Part shown: positions 1 through 9,502 of the stretch, piece after piece
Layout of the letters: each line of letters begins with the position of its first letter
Numbering within the stretch: position 1 is the stretch's first letter
Origin: Pseudomonadota bacterium
Lineage (GTDB): Bacteria; Pseudomonadota; Gammaproteobacteria; Steroidobacterales; JBCBZW01
Direction: 5' to 3'
Length of the DNA: 64,000 nt
Assembly: GCA_039193195.1 (NCBI GenBank)
Contig: JBCCWS010000025.1
Span: 1-64,000 of the forward strand
Notes under the pieces: model-generated
Databases searched by the model: none
The model's input: the letters and a program-made list of their open reading frames with translations, nothing else
Told to the model about the DNA's origin: nothing
Program-made: the position numbers and the translations under genes

Positions 1-144
1 ACTCGCCCTTCGGGTCGGCCCAGGGGCAGCGTCCGCGGCGTTGCATCGCTTGCCAATGGCGATGCCATTGGCTGCGCGACGCGCCTTGCTGACGCTGCCC
101 CTACGCAGACTGAGCGTTACCCTATTTACCACGCGGCCCACTAG
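1..144. repeat. Nested inverted repeat with a tail shared with 16.5 kb
   Basis: AGGGGCAGCGTC at 22-33 pairs perfectly with GACGCTGCCCCT at 91-102. Inside it GCCAATGGC (52-60) pairs with GCCATTGGC (64-72) around a 3-base loop, so the segment can fold as a two-tier hairpin. The following stretch, about 105-144, ending in GCGGCCCACTAGT, closely resembles the sequence at about 16515-16557 that runs into an inverted-repeat element there. It looks like an intergenic palindromic repeat, possibly the edge of a family member cut by the window start. No coding potential is seen. Confidence 0.55.
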
Positions 145-262
145 TCATCGTTGAGCATTCTCGTGCGGCGGTGCGTATGAGACATAACGCTCGCGTAAGT
201 TGCCCACCCCTCGAGATTCGGTCAAAATTGCCGCGTAAGTAACGACATAAGCGTTGGCCCTG

Positions 263-916
263 ATGTACACAAAAGACACTTCCTCAACGCTGGCGACCCT
301 GACCGGTTCCTGTCTGCTCGCGGCCCTGTTGTCCGTGCCCGCGGGCGCTGCGCCTATCGACGGCTTCGGCATCGGCGACGGTGCGCTGCTCGATGCGGAT
401 GCTCTACTGGTTGCGTACGACAACGATTCCGACTCTCTTTTCGTCACCGGTCTCGGCAACAGCACGGCCACGCTGACCGACGAGGAGGGTACGCCGCTCA
501 GCATCGATGGCACCGGCTTGTTCGTCGTGTTGAGTATTGACGGCACGGGCATCCTGTCGGGCGGCTCGCTACAGGTGAGTGGCTCCGTCGATGAACTCGG
601 CTTCGAGTCGGGCGTGCTGCTGACCGGCGAAGCGACCGACTTCGGTTTCTTCGAGGCCGGCGAGACGCGAGGCGGTGAGGATACGGATGAGCTGCAGCTC
701 GTATTCACGATTACCGGGGGCGATGCTGCGGGGCTGTGGGACGGTCAGATCGCCGTGCGCTTCACTAACACCGGCTTCCTCGGCAGCTTTGCCAACGACT
801 GGGTGAACGACGGAGATGGCATCACCCTGGTCGGGCAAGCGATACCGGTGCCAGGGGCCGTGTGGTTGATGCTCAGCGGCCTGGCCGTAGCGGGATGGCG
901 CGGGCGTCGGCGCTGA
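263..916 (+). CDS. Exported protein with C-terminal PEP-CTERM-type sorting signal
   Basis: A 217-residue protein from ATG 263; a TTG at 254 is in frame but less likely. Residues about 10-30 form a hydrophobic signal peptide ending in PAGAA. The middle is rich in Asp, Gly, Ser and Thr without a recognised catalytic motif and resembles beta-sandwich extracellular proteins. The C-terminus is tripartite: a VPGAVWL motif, a short hydrophobic helix and an Arg tail (WRGRRR). In Gram-negative bacteria that signal directs exosortase-dependent processing and surface or exopolysaccharide association. No exosortase is in the window. The role beyond export is unknown. Confidence 0.8.
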   Translation: MYTKDTSSTLATLTGSCLLAALLSVPAGAAPIDGFGIGDGALLDADALLVAYDNDSDSLFVTGLGNSTATLTDEEGTPLSIDGTGLFVVLSIDGTGILSGGSLQVSGSVDELGFESGVLLTGEATDFGFFEAGETRGGEDTDELQLVFTITGGDAAGLWDGQIAVRFTNTGFLGSFANDWVNDGDGITLVGQAIPVPGAVWLMLSGLAVAGWRGRRR

Positions 917-929
917 GGCTACCGCCTGC

Positions 930-2693
930 TTAAGCCGCGCCGATCGTTCTGGTGAGGGCGGCGGCGCGGGCGCGCTCGAAGGAACCGGCGATCAGCGCAG
1001 GTTCACCATGGCGCTGCCAGTACTTACTCACGCCAATCTTGTCGCACAGGGTTCGGAAGCGGGGATCGGCCCGCAACGTTGACGCTTCCGGCAGCATGAG
1101 CCAGGTATGGTTGAGCCGTTGCTGATCCAGCAGGTCGTGCGCTTGCGAGAAGGTCGCCTCGGCGGCGCCGAGAAGCACGTACTGCAAAAATGCGATGTTC
1201 GGCGGCAGGGCCTGTTGGCGCACGGCTCGGGCAACCGCATTGACTGCAGCTTCACGCGCGGCCGGATCGGCGATCGCCGCGATCACTGACGGTGCCCACT
1301 CACGGGCGATCCCAGCGCCGTCGAGCGCAGCGGTCCAATCGCCGAGAGCTGTATCCCAGGCGCCGCCACGCAGGTTCGCCAGGTACTCCACAAAGGCAGG
1401 CACCAGTCCGCTGACCCCGAACTCACGGGCGATGCGCGTGTGCTTCAGCGCCTTTCGATCATCGCCGCGAAGCATGTAGGACACCGCCAGCACGTTGTTG
1501 GCCATCGGCGATACCGGGTCGAGTTCGTAGGCCTTTGCGGCCTGCTCCGTTGCCGCCTGCTGCTGACCGAGGTCATTCAAGACGTTCGAGTACCACTGGC
1601 GCAGCAGGGGATCGTTCGGGTCGCGCTCGATGGCATCGAGTAGGCGGGATTCGGCCTCTTGCCACTGCCAGCTGCGAAGGTGGATGTAACCCAGTACGCC
1701 GTGCGGCTCCGCCAGGGTTGGATCCAGGGCCGCTGCCTCGCGGGCGAGGGCGGTGGCAGCGGCGAGCGAGGCCTGGCGTGACTCGCCCGCGTACTCGTGC
1801 ATGACGGCCCTCGCCGCGGCGAGGGCGGACTTGGCGCGGGCGAAGGTGGGATCTAGGGCCAAGGCTTGTTTGTAGAGTTCCACGGCCGCTTCAATCGCTT
1901 CCTTTCCGCGACGTTGCCAGAGGTGGCGGCCGCGCAGGTAGAATTGGTAGGCCTCTACGTTCGTATCCGTGCGCAGTACAGGGCTTGCGTGCGCGGGCAG
2001 CCCGTCGCCTAGTGATTGTCTTAACACTTCGACGATGCTGTTCGCCAGCTTCTCCTGCAGGGTGAAGACGTCCTTGAACTCCTCGTCGAACTTCTGCGAC
2101 ATGAGCTGATAGCCCGAGCCTGCTTCGATCAGCTTGGTGCTGATGCGAATGCGGTCCCCCGCCCAACGCACGCTCCCCTCGAGCACGTTGCTCACACCGA
2201 GCTGCGCGCCGATGGTGCGCACGTCCGTGTGGTGATCCTTGTACATGAAGCAGGATGTGCGGGCAGCCACGCGTATGCCCGGTACCGAGGACAGGGTGTG
2301 CAGCAGCTCTTCTGCGAGGCCGTCGCTGAAGTACTCATGCTCAGGGTTGGCGCCGATGTTGCGGAAAGGCAGTACCGCGATGGACCCGGGCGGTGCTTCC
2401 TTAAGGGGCACCACCACCGAAGCCTCGGCCATCGTAGCCTTCGCCGGCGCATCATCGGCGGTCGGCTCGGTGCTGGTGCGCTTCAGATCGAGGTCGAACA
2501 CCCAGGATAGGCCGAGCACGATGGGAAAGCCGACGATGGCCCCGTAGAACACGAAGGTGATGGCGTTGTCTGGCAGCCCGACGATCGGGAACACCGTGTC
2601 GCAGACTTCGAGCAGCCCCCAAGCGCCGGCCAAGTAGATGGCGCTGGTGCCGAACACCCGGCGTCTTCTCAACTCTGCGATCAGCTTCCGCAC
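930..2693 (-). CDS. TolB-like/TPR membrane protein (adenylate-cyclase-associated type)
   Basis: A 587-residue protein. Residues about 1-70 hold the RRRVFGTSAIYLAGAWGL motif and two membrane helices typical of this family. Residues about 100-230 form a TolB/FlgO-like domain with SIAVLPFRNIG, YFSDGLAEELL and LEGSVR. TPR-like helices follow from about 245 to 500. Family members usually carry an N-terminal cyclase or winged-helix output domain; this one has neither and starts with the membrane segment. It is probably an inner-membrane scaffold or signalling protein. It is convergent with the PEP-CTERM gene, with 13 bases between the stops. Confidence 0.8.
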   Translation of the reverse strand: MRKLIAELRRRRVFGTSAIYLAGAWGLLEVCDTVFPIVGLPDNAITFVFYGAIVGFPIVLGLSWVFDLDLKRTSTEPTADDAPAKATMAEASVVVPLKEAPPGSIAVLPFRNIGANPEHEYFSDGLAEELLHTLSSVPGIRVAARTSCFMYKDHHTDVRTIGAQLGVSNVLEGSVRWAGDRIRISTKLIEAGSGYQLMSQKFDEEFKDVFTLQEKLANSIVEVLRQSLGDGLPAHASPVLRTDTNVEAYQFYLRGRHLWQRRGKEAIEAAVELYKQALALDPTFARAKSALAAARAVMHEYAGESRQASLAAATALAREAAALDPTLAEPHGVLGYIHLRSWQWQEAESRLLDAIERDPNDPLLRQWYSNVLNDLGQQQAATEQAAKAYELDPVSPMANNVLAVSYMLRGDDRKALKHTRIAREFGVSGLVPAFVEYLANLRGGAWDTALGDWTAALDGAGIAREWAPSVIAAIADPAAREAAVNAVARAVRQQALPPNIAFLQYVLLGAAEATFSQAHDLLDQQRLNHTWLMLPEASTLRADPRFRTLCDKIGVSKYWQRHGEPALIAGSFERARAAALTRTIGAA

Positions 2694-3409
2694 GAAACTA
2701 TTGCCGCCGCTCCATCATCCACTCAACCACACAGCATGGCGCATCGGTGCCGCATGTCAAACAGCTGGCTGGCGAGGGTGCGCGTGCGCAGTCGCCAAGC
2801 TGGCTCTGCGCCTGCAGCGCGGAGCCAGCTTTAGACCGGTTATGTTTAGTCTATGGGTGCGGACCGATTGGAGCTCTGCGCCCCACCCTGCGTGGAGCGT
2901 TGGAGATGTACGAAATGGAAGACCGTGATTCGTCTGCCTTCGTCGCAGCGGCCCGCGAGCTCGGTCACGGGGCCCAAACGCACCTATCGTCGTCTGCGCG
3001 CGAGACTGTGGCTCCAGGCTCACGGCAGGCTTCTCCTCTGGGCCGTTTTGGGGCACGCACAAGGGGGCACACCGAAAGCTGAGATCGACGTGCGCTCCCG
3101 CGCGCGATGGGTGCGGTGTACTTCCGCTGTCTTGCCGCGGGTGGTGCGCGAGGGTGGTCAGGTGGTGACGGCGCGATGGGTGCAGTTGGGTGCTGGGGGC
3201 TTGCGCTGCCGGTTGGCGCTGGCTCGACACCCTGAGGGGAGGGTGCCGAGCCTGGTCACGGGAGGGGAACCCGTTTTTGCATTCCAAGCACCCCAAATCC
3301 TATCGCGTCGATCCGAGGCTCCGCGGGCGCAGACCTAGGAATTTTTCCTGAGGTGGCCCCGCACTTCTGCCGCCATCGAAGGGTTCTGAGGCGCGACTCG
3401 CTCACGGGG
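2694..3409. other. Intergenic region without a recognisable gene
   Basis: About 700 bases between the TolB/TPR gene start and the arfB stop. Open frames exist on both strands, but their translations are Arg- and Ala-rich, have no domain motif and overlap each other, as expected by chance in GC-rich DNA. The promoter of the TolB/TPR gene should lie at the low-coordinate end. I see no convincing RNA gene or repeat. Confidence 0.5.
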
Positions 3410-3829
3410 TTAGTCCTCGCCAGCAGGCGGGCGCCGGCGGGACTGCTTCACCGCCGCGCGGTTGCGCTTGTCCTGCAATCGCTTGCGCCTCACGCTCGCT
3501 GGCGTCCTGGTGGCTAAGCGGGGTCGGGGCGGTTCGGCGGCGGCATCCAGCAGCGCCTGTAGCCGGGCGAGCGCATCTCGCCGATTGCCCTCTTGTGTGC
3601 GTTGACGGCGGGCCGTGAGCACGAGCTCGCCCTCGCTCGTCATGCGTCGGCCGGCGAGTTCGGCGAGCCTCGCTTTTACGTCCCCCTCAAGGGACGGCGA
3701 ACTGTTCACATCGAAACGCAGTTGGATCGCAGTGGCGACCTTATTGACGTTCTGGCCCCCAGGACCTGAGCTGTGGATGGCGGTCAGCTCCAGTTCGTTG
3801 AGCAAAGTGTCTACACGGGGGGCGGGCAT
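3410..3829 (-). CDS. arfB: Ribosome-rescue peptidyl-tRNA hydrolase ArfB
   Basis: A 139-residue protein, the normal length for ArfB/YaeJ. The catalytic GGQ loop appears as HSSGPGGQNVNKVAT near residues 19-33. The C-terminal third is strongly basic (VRRKRLQDKRNRAAVKQSRRR) and matches the tail that enters the empty mRNA channel of stalled ribosomes. The enzyme hydrolyses peptidyl-tRNA on non-stop ribosomes independently of tmRNA. The RF1/RF2 codon-recognition domains are absent, which separates it from release factors. It is divergent from the DUF1820 gene with about 94 bp between the starts. Confidence 0.93.
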   Translation of the reverse strand: MPAPRVDTLLNELELTAIHSSGPGGQNVNKVATAIQLRFDVNSSPSLEGDVKARLAELAGRRMTSEGELVLTARRQRTQEGNRRDALARLQALLDAAAEPPRPRLATRTPASVRRKRLQDKRNRAAVKQSRRRPPAGED

Positions 3830-3923
3830 GGTGAGCGTTCAAGCGCGGGCACGGCGTTTTGGGGCGGCGAAGTGTCGCACGTTCCGCCCAGGATCGCCCG
3901 TACCGCGTGGTATGCTTCGCGCC

Positions 3924-4265
3924 ATGTCGGAGCGCGTCGTTTACAAAATCCTGTTCCAGTCGCAGGGCAAGCTCTACGAGATCTTTGCTAACGAGGTGAG
4001 CCACGGTGCAATGCTCGGTTTCGTGGAGGTAGCGGAGCTCGACTTCGGTCGGCGCACGGAGATCGTCGTCGACCCCACGGAAGACCGCATCCGCTCGGAG
4101 TTCGAGGGGGTCAAACGCACCTGGCTGCCCATGCACTCGATCGTGCGAATCGACCAGGTGGACAAGCGCGGGATCAGCAAGATCACCGACGCTAAGGCCA
4201 GCAATGTTGCCCAGTTCCCCGTGACCTATCTTCCCCCTGGCGGCGGCGAGCCGCCGAAGGGCTGA
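3924..4265 (+). CDS. DUF1820 family protein
   Basis: A 113-residue protein starting MSERVVYKILFQSQGK. The frame is open further upstream, but that part is antisense to arfB and unlikely to be translated. The conserved core, with YEIFANEV, GFVEVAELDFG and MHSIVRIDQV, fits the DUF1820 family of small cytoplasmic proteins found widely in gammaproteobacteria. Function is not established. It is divergent from arfB and sits upstream of purL in the same direction; a separate promoter for purL is likely in the 98-bp gap. Confidence 0.85.
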   Translation: MSERVVYKILFQSQGKLYEIFANEVSHGAMLGFVEVAELDFGRRTEIVVDPTEDRIRSEFEGVKRTWLPMHSIVRIDQVDKRGISKITDAKASNVAQFPVTYLPPGGGEPPKG

Positions 4266-4363
4266 GCACCCAGGCATACACGTGCGTACCCACTGCGTGC
4301 AAGAGGATGGCGCGCTGACCTTCGGCTTACCGAACTTCTTGTTTGTCGCGGAGATACCCGCCG

Positions 4364-7300
4364 ATGGCTGAGTCACGCGTACTACGCGTTCCCGGCGCCC
4401 CAGCGCTCTCGTCCTTTCGTCTTCAGCGCGTACGCCAGGCGCTGCAAAGCGACCTGCCGGGCCTGAAGGGGCTTCGCACCCGGTGGTGGTACCTAGCGCA
4501 AACCACGCAGGACGGTAATGGCCTAACTGACGATCAGCAGCAGCGCCTAAGAAATTTATTGGGAGAAGAGGTGCTCGACGATGAGGCGACCGCACCTCAG
4601 CTGGTGGTGGCGCCGCGCATCGGCACCATCTCCCCTTGGTCGAGCAAAGCCACCGATATCGTGCATCGCTGCGGGTTCGATGCGGTCACGCGGGTCGAGC
4701 GCGTCTTGGCCTGGCACTTCGATGGGGTGGACGATCTCGGTGGGGACGCGCTTTGCGCAATCGTCCCCCACCTGCACGACCGGATGACTGAGTTCGTGTT
4801 TGCAACGCTGGCACAGGCCGCGCTGCTGTTTGCCCACCACTCCCCGGCCCGGGGCAGCGCCGTTCCCTTGGTGCAGGTGGGGCGCGAAGCTATCGTGGAG
4901 GCGAACCGGACCCTGGGGCTCGCCCTGGCGCCACACGAGATTGACTACCTGCTCGAGACCTTCAGCAACCTAGAGCGTGACCCCACGGACACGGAGCTCA
5001 TGATGTTCGCCCAGGCGAACTCAGAGCACTGCCGGCACAAGATCTTCAACGCCGAGTGGACCCTCGGCGGTGAGGTCATGCCTCGCTCCCTGTTCGACAT
5101 GATTCGCAACACCTACCGGGCAAATTCGGCCGGCGTGTTGTCCGCTTATCGCGATAACGCCGCCGTCTTCGAAGGCGAGCCGGCCCAGCGCTGGTATCTG
5201 GATGCCCACACAGGCGCCTACCGCGCCCGCGAGACCCGCGCTCACGTAGTGATCAAGGTCGAAACTCACAATCACCCCACGGCAATCTCGCCCTTTCCCG
5301 GCGCGGCCACCGGGGCGGGGGGGGAGATCCGCGACGAGGGAGCCACCGGTCGTGGCGCAAAGCCAAAGGCGGGCCTCACGGGTTTCAGTGTGTCCAACCT
5401 GCGCATTCCGGGCTACGTGCAACCGTGGGAGGGTGAGGCGGTTTCGCCCTCCCATATCGCGAGTCCCTTGGACATCATGCTCGAAGGGCCAATCGGCGGC
5501 GCGTCCTTCAACAACGAGTTCGGTCGGCCCAACCTGCTCGGCTACTTCCGTGCCTTCGAGCAGCCGCAAGGCGATGGCGCCTTGCACGCGCCGCCTGGCG
5601 GGGAGGCTGTGCATCGTCGCGGCTACCACAAGCCCATCATGATCGCCGGTGGCATGGGCAACATCTTCGGCGAGCACGTGGAAAAGCGAGGCTTTGGCCA
5701 GGGTGCGGCCGTGGTCGTGATCGGTGGTCCGGCCATGCAGATTGGCCTCGGTGGCGGCGCCGCCTCATCGGTCGCCAGCGGTGCGAGCAGTGCGGAGTTG
5801 GACTTCGCCTCGGTGCAACGGGGTAACCCGGAGATGCAGCGGCGTTGCCAGGAAGTCATCGACCGCTGCTGGTCGATGGCCGAGGGCAACCCGATCCTAT
5901 CGATACATGATGTCGGCGCCGGAGGATTGTCCAACGCCATTCCGGAGCTGTTGGATCAAAGCGACTGCGGTGGCGTGCTCTCCTTGCGCGCCATTCCGAA
6001 CGACGAGCCCGGCATGACGCCGATGGCGATCTGGTGCAATGAATCCCAGGAGCGCTACGTACTGGCCATCGCCGAGGGCGACCTGCGCGAGTTTACGGCG
6101 ATATGCGAACGGGAGCGCTGCCCCGTTGCCGTGCTTGGGCACGCTACCCAGCGCCGTGTACTGAACGTGCAGGACACGCACTTCGGCGACGCGCCGGTCG
6201 ATATGCCGATGCAAGCGCTACTCGGCCATACGCCGCGTATGGAGCGCACGGCCGAGCGGGAGGTGGCACCGCAGCGACTCGTTGAACTGGCGGCGATCAG
6301 TCTCGATGAGGCCGTCGATCGCGTCCTCGCCGTGCCCTCCGTTGCGGACAAGAGCTTCCTGATCCACATCGGCGATCGCACGGTCGGTGGGATGAGCTCG
6401 CGCGATCAACTCGTAGGACCCTGGCAGGTCCCCGTAAGCGATGTCGCGGTGACTTGCGCTGATTTCCTGGGCTACACCGGCGAGGCCGCCGCCATGGGCG
6501 AGCGCACGCCGATCGCTTTGCTCTCGCCTGCCGCGTCAGGGCGGCTGGCGGTCACTGAGGCCCTGACCAACATCGTGGCGGCGGATATCGAGCGCATCGA
6601 TCAGGTACGCCTGTCCGCGAATTGGATGGCTGCCTGTGGCGCGCCGGGTGAGGATGCTGCCCTATGGGATACGGTGGAGGCCGTCGGCATGGGCTTCTGT
6701 CCTGCGCTGGGCCTTACGATCCCAGTGGGCAAGGATTCTTTGTCGTTGCAGACGCGGTGGCCCTCGACGAGCGGTGATGAGCATCAGGTGGTTGCCCCCT
6801 TGTCGCTGATAGTCTCCGCCTTCGCGCCGGTGATCGACGTGCGCCGTACGCTGACGCCGCAATTGCGCCTAGACGCGGGAGCAACGGAGCTTTGGTTGTT
6901 CGATCTCGGGCGCGGCCAGGACCGCCTCGGTGGATCCTCCCTACTGCAGGCATGGGCGGCGACGGGCGCTGAACCTCCAGATGTGGAAGATCCCTCCCTG
7001 GTGCGTGCCTTCTTCGGAGCCATCGTCGAGGCGCGACGTGGGGGCTTGCTCCTCGCCTATCACGATCGTTCGGACGGCGGCCTGTTCACGACGCTGGTCG
7101 AGATGGCCTTTGCGGGCAATGCGGGTTTAGACATCGCGTTGGAGGAGGGCGTGGGGCTGCTGCCGCGGCTGTTCAGCGAAGAGGCGGGCGCGGTCGTACA
7201 GGTGCCCGTCGAGCTGCGAGAGAAGTTCCTCGCCGTGGTCCGTGCGCGAGGGCTGGAGGAGGTAGTCTCGCGGGTCGCCGTAGCCACCGACGGTGAGCGG

Positions 7301-8308
7301 ATCCGCGTGTCGCAGGGGGGAGTCGAGCGCTTTGATCGCTCCCGAATGGAGCTGCGCGCCGTATGGTCCCAGACCAGCTACGAGATGCAGCGTTTGCGCG
7401 ATGATCCGGCATGCGCCCAAGAGGCCTACGAACTGCTCAAGCTGTCGCAGCCGCCGGCGCTCTACTCAAAGCCGTCCTTCGATCCCGCGCAGAACACGGC
7501 GGCAACGTACATCGCGCGCGGCATGCGTCCGAAGGTGGCGATCCTGCGCGAGCAGGGAGTCAACGGCCACCTGGAGATGGCTGCTGCCTTCGATCGCGCT
7601 GGCTTTGAGGCGGTGGACGTGCATATGAGCGACTTCGTCGGCGACGCCCCGCGACGAAGGGACCTGCAGGACGTGCAGGTGCTCGCCGCGTGTGGCGGTT
7701 TCTCCTATGGCGACGTACTCGGTGCTGGTAACGGCTGGGCCCGGGGGATCCTCTTCGACCAGCGGACCCGAGAGGTGTTCACGCAGTGGTTTGCCCGCGA
7801 GGATGGCCTCACGCTCGGCGTGTGCAACGGTTGCCAGATGCTCTCGCTGCTGCGCGAGCTGATTCCCGGCACTGATCACTGGCCGACCTTCGAGCGCAAT
7901 CGCTCGGAGCAGTTCGAGGCGCGCCTGTCGATGGTGGAGGTGGGTAGGTCCGAGTCTCCGTGGTTCGCCGACATGGCCGGGTCGCAGGTGCCCGTGGTGG
8001 TCAGCCACGGCGAAGGCCGAGCGACCTTCGCGGATACGGGTTTGCTCGAGTCGGCGCTCGGGCAGGGCCAGGTGTCCCTGCGCTACGTGAACGCTGAGGG
8101 CGAGCCTACCCAGCGCTTCCCGCTGAACCCGAACGGATCCCAGGCAGCCGTGGCAGGCGTGACCAGTGCTGATGGGCGAGTCAGTATCATGATGCCCCAT
8201 CCGGAGCGCGTGTTCCGCAGTGTGCAGCAGAGTTGGCGCCCCGCGCAGGCGGGTGAGGACAGTCCTTGGATGCGCCTGTTCCGTAACGCCCGCGTGGCGA
8301 TAGGCTAG
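4364..8308 (+). CDS. purL: Phosphoribosylformylglycinamidine synthase (FGAM synthase)
   Basis: A 1,314-residue single-chain FGAM synthase of the large proteobacterial type. It converts FGAR, glutamine and ATP to FGAM in purine biosynthesis. The N-terminal PurS-like region is followed by the linker and two AIRS-like halves ([30 protein letters not shown]; the second half near MAFAGNAG). A class-I glutamine amidotransferase domain ends the protein, with the nucleophile region GVCNGCQML near residue 1150 and the His/Glu motif MPHPERVFR. Start: a TTG at 4343 is in frame, but ATG 4364 gives the usual N-terminus. All catalytic motifs look intact. Confidence 0.97.
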   Translation: MAESRVLRVPGAPALSSFRLQRVRQALQSDLPGLKGLRTRWWYLAQTTQDGNGLTDDQQQRLRNLLGEEVLDDEATAPQLVVAPRIGTISPWSSKATDIVHRCGFDAVTRVERVLAWHFDGVDDLGGDALCAIVPHLHDRMTEFVFATLAQAALLFAHHSPARGSAVPLVQVGREAIVEANRTLGLALAPHEIDYLLETFSNLERDPTDTELMMFAQANSEHCRHKIFNAEWTLGGEVMPRSLFDMIRNTYRANSAGVLSAYRDNAAVFEGEPAQRWYLDAHTGAYRARETRAHVVIKVETHNHPTAISPFPGAATGAGGEIRDEGATGRGAKPKAGLTGFSVSNLRIPGYVQPWEGEAVSPSHIASPLDIMLEGPIGGASFNNEFGRPNLLGYFRAFEQPQGDGALHAPPGGEAVHRRGYHKPIMIAGGMGNIFGEHVEKRGFGQGAAVVVIGGPAMQIGLGGGAASSVASGASSAELDFASVQRGNPEMQRRCQEVIDRCWSMAEGNPILSIHDVGAGGLSNAIPELLDQSDCGGVLSLRAIPNDEPGMTPMAIWCNESQERYVLAIAEGDLREFTAICERERCPVAVLGHATQRRVLNVQDTHFGDAPVDMPMQALLGHTPRMERTAEREVAPQRLVELAAISLDEAVDRVLAVPSVADKSFLIHIGDRTVGGMSSRDQLVGPWQVPVSDVAVTCADFLGYTGEAAAMGERTPIALLSPAASGRLAVTEALTNIVAADIERIDQVRLSANWMAACGAPGEDAALWDTVEAVGMGFCPALGLTIPVGKDSLSLQTRWPSTSGDEHQVVAPLSLIVSAFAPVIDVRRTLTPQLRLDAGATELWLFDLGRGQDRLGGSSLLQAWAATGAEPPDVEDPSLVRAFFGAIVEARRGGLLLAYHDRSDGGLFTTLVEMAFAGNAGLDIALEEGVGLLPRLFSEEAGAVVQVPVELREKFLAVVRARGLEEVVSRVAVATDGERIRVSQGGVERFDRSRMELRAVWSQTSYEMQRLRDDPACAQEAYELLKLSQPPALYSKPSFDPAQNTAATYIARGMRPKVAILREQGVNGHLEMAAAFDRAGFEAVDVHMSDFVGDAPRRRDLQDVQVLAACGGFSYGDVLGAGNGWARGILFDQRTREVFTQWFAREDGLTLGVCNGCQMLSLLRELIPGTDHWPTFERNRSEQFEARLSMVEVGRSESPWFADMAGSQVPVVVSHGEGRATFADTGLLESALGQGQVSLRYVNAEGEPTQRFPLNPNGSQAAVAGVTSADGRVSIMMPHPERVFRSVQQSWRPAQAGEDSPWMRLFRNARVAIG

Positions 8309-8336
8309 CGGCACGGCGCCGCAGCGGGACGCAGCG

Positions 8337-9473
8337 CTGAGCGCGAAGAAGGGCATCATCAACTTCGCGATCGGGCAACCATCGCCCGACCTGCTGCCAG
8401 TTGCCCTGTTTGAGCGTATGGCGCGAGAGTGTTCCGCCCGAATCGAGCCGGCTCAGCTCAACTACGGTGACTACGCGGGCGACCCTGCCTTCCTAACCTC
8501 TCTAGCGCGGTTCTTGAGCGGTTACTATCGCTTTGCGGTAGATCCCTCGTCGCTTTTCGTGACCGCTGGGGCGTCGCACGGCATCGACACGGCCTGTCGC
8601 CTGCTTTGCACACGCGGTGACGTGGTATTGGTGGAAGAGCCTACCTACTTCCTGGCGCTGGAGATCTTCGCGAGCCAGGGCTTGCGTGCCATTGCGGTGG
8701 CGATGGATGAGCATGGCGTGCGCGTCGACGCTCTGCGCGAGGCCCTCGCCACCCACTCGATGGCGAAGGTCTTTTACACGATACCTGCGCACCACAACCC
8801 GACATCGGTGACGATGAACGCGCAGCGGCGCCGTGACGTACTGGCCTTGACCCGTGCCGCTGGTGTCACCGTGCTAGCGGATGAGGTCTACCAGCTGCTG
8901 CACTTCGATGCGCAGGAGGAGCCGCCCTCGCCTTTCGCGGCACAGGTGGACGAAGGCGGCGTAATCTCCGTGGGGTCCTTCAGCAAGTTGTTGGCCCCCG
9001 CCATGCGCGTGGGCTGGATCCAGAGTGATCGCGCGACGATCGCGCGCCTGTCTGCGCTGGGCGTTATCCGCAGCGGCGGAGCGATGAACCAGGTGGGATC
9101 CCTGCTGGTGGGAGCAGCCATAGACAGCGGTGTGCTGGAAGCCCATTTGCTGGAAAGCCTAGTGCCAACGTTAGCATCTCGGGCGCGGGTGATGGGCGCT
9201 GCCCTCGCCCGAGACCTCGCAGACTCGGCGGTGCGGTGGCGCCAAGCGACGGGCGGGTACTTCTACTGGCTGCACATGCCGGCAGGGTTTGAAGCGGATG
9301 AGCTCTTGTTGAGGGCGCGCGATGCAGGTGTGGGGTTTCACCCCGGGAGACTATTTTCCGCTGCGGGACAACAGCGCGCCGCCCTGCGCCTTTCCTTCGC
9401 TCACTACCCCGTGGCAGAGATCGAGGCTGGCGTTGGGCGACTCGCTGAGCAGATGCGTCAACTCGGCATCTAG
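8337..9473 (+). CDS. PLP-dependent aminotransferase (fold type I), unusual start
   Basis: An aminotransferase class I/II enzyme of about 378 residues. The PLP-lysine region is SVGSFSKLLAPAMRVGW, with VLADEVYQLL before it and YTIPAHHNPTSVT for the N/P-binding part. The first ATG (8418) would remove the conserved INFAIGQPSPDLLP segment, encoded in frame from about 8358. The frame is open upstream to 8304 but contains no ATG, GTG or TTG. CTG at 8337, preceded by a GGGAC stretch, is the best candidate start; a small error or frameshift in the first codons is the alternative. The substrate is unknown. It lies 28 bp after purL and may be cotranscribed. Confidence 0.75.
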   Translation: MSAKKGIINFAIGQPSPDLLPVALFERMARECSARIEPAQLNYGDYAGDPAFLTSLARFLSGYYRFAVDPSSLFVTAGASHGIDTACRLLCTRGDVVLVEEPTYFLALEIFASQGLRAIAVAMDEHGVRVDALREALATHSMAKVFYTIPAHHNPTSVTMNAQRRRDVLALTRAAGVTVLADEVYQLLHFDAQEEPPSPFAAQVDEGGVISVGSFSKLLAPAMRVGWIQSDRATIARLSALGVIRSGGAMNQVGSLLVGAAIDSGVLEAHLLESLVPTLASRARVMGAALARDLADSAVRWRQATGGYFYWLHMPAGFEADELLLRARDAGVGFHPGRLFSAAGQQRAALRLSFAHYPVAEIEAGVGRLAEQMRQLGI

Positions 9474-9502
9474 AAGGGCCGTATCAGGCGATGCTGCGCG
9501 CG

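Noticed and set aside
2757-3296. Open frame of 179 codons on the minus strand, with 161 codons on the plus strand over the same DNA
   Set aside because: Both translations are Arg/Pro/Ala-rich, lack motifs, signal peptides and ribosome sites, and overlap each other; typical chance frames in GC-rich intergenic DNA.
3615-3923. N-terminal extension of the DUF1820 gene
   Set aside because: Antisense to arfB; the DUF1820 family starts at the ATG at 3924.
7466-8362. 298-codon minus-strand frame antisense to purL
   Set aside because: Shadow of the strongly conserved GATase domain of PurL.
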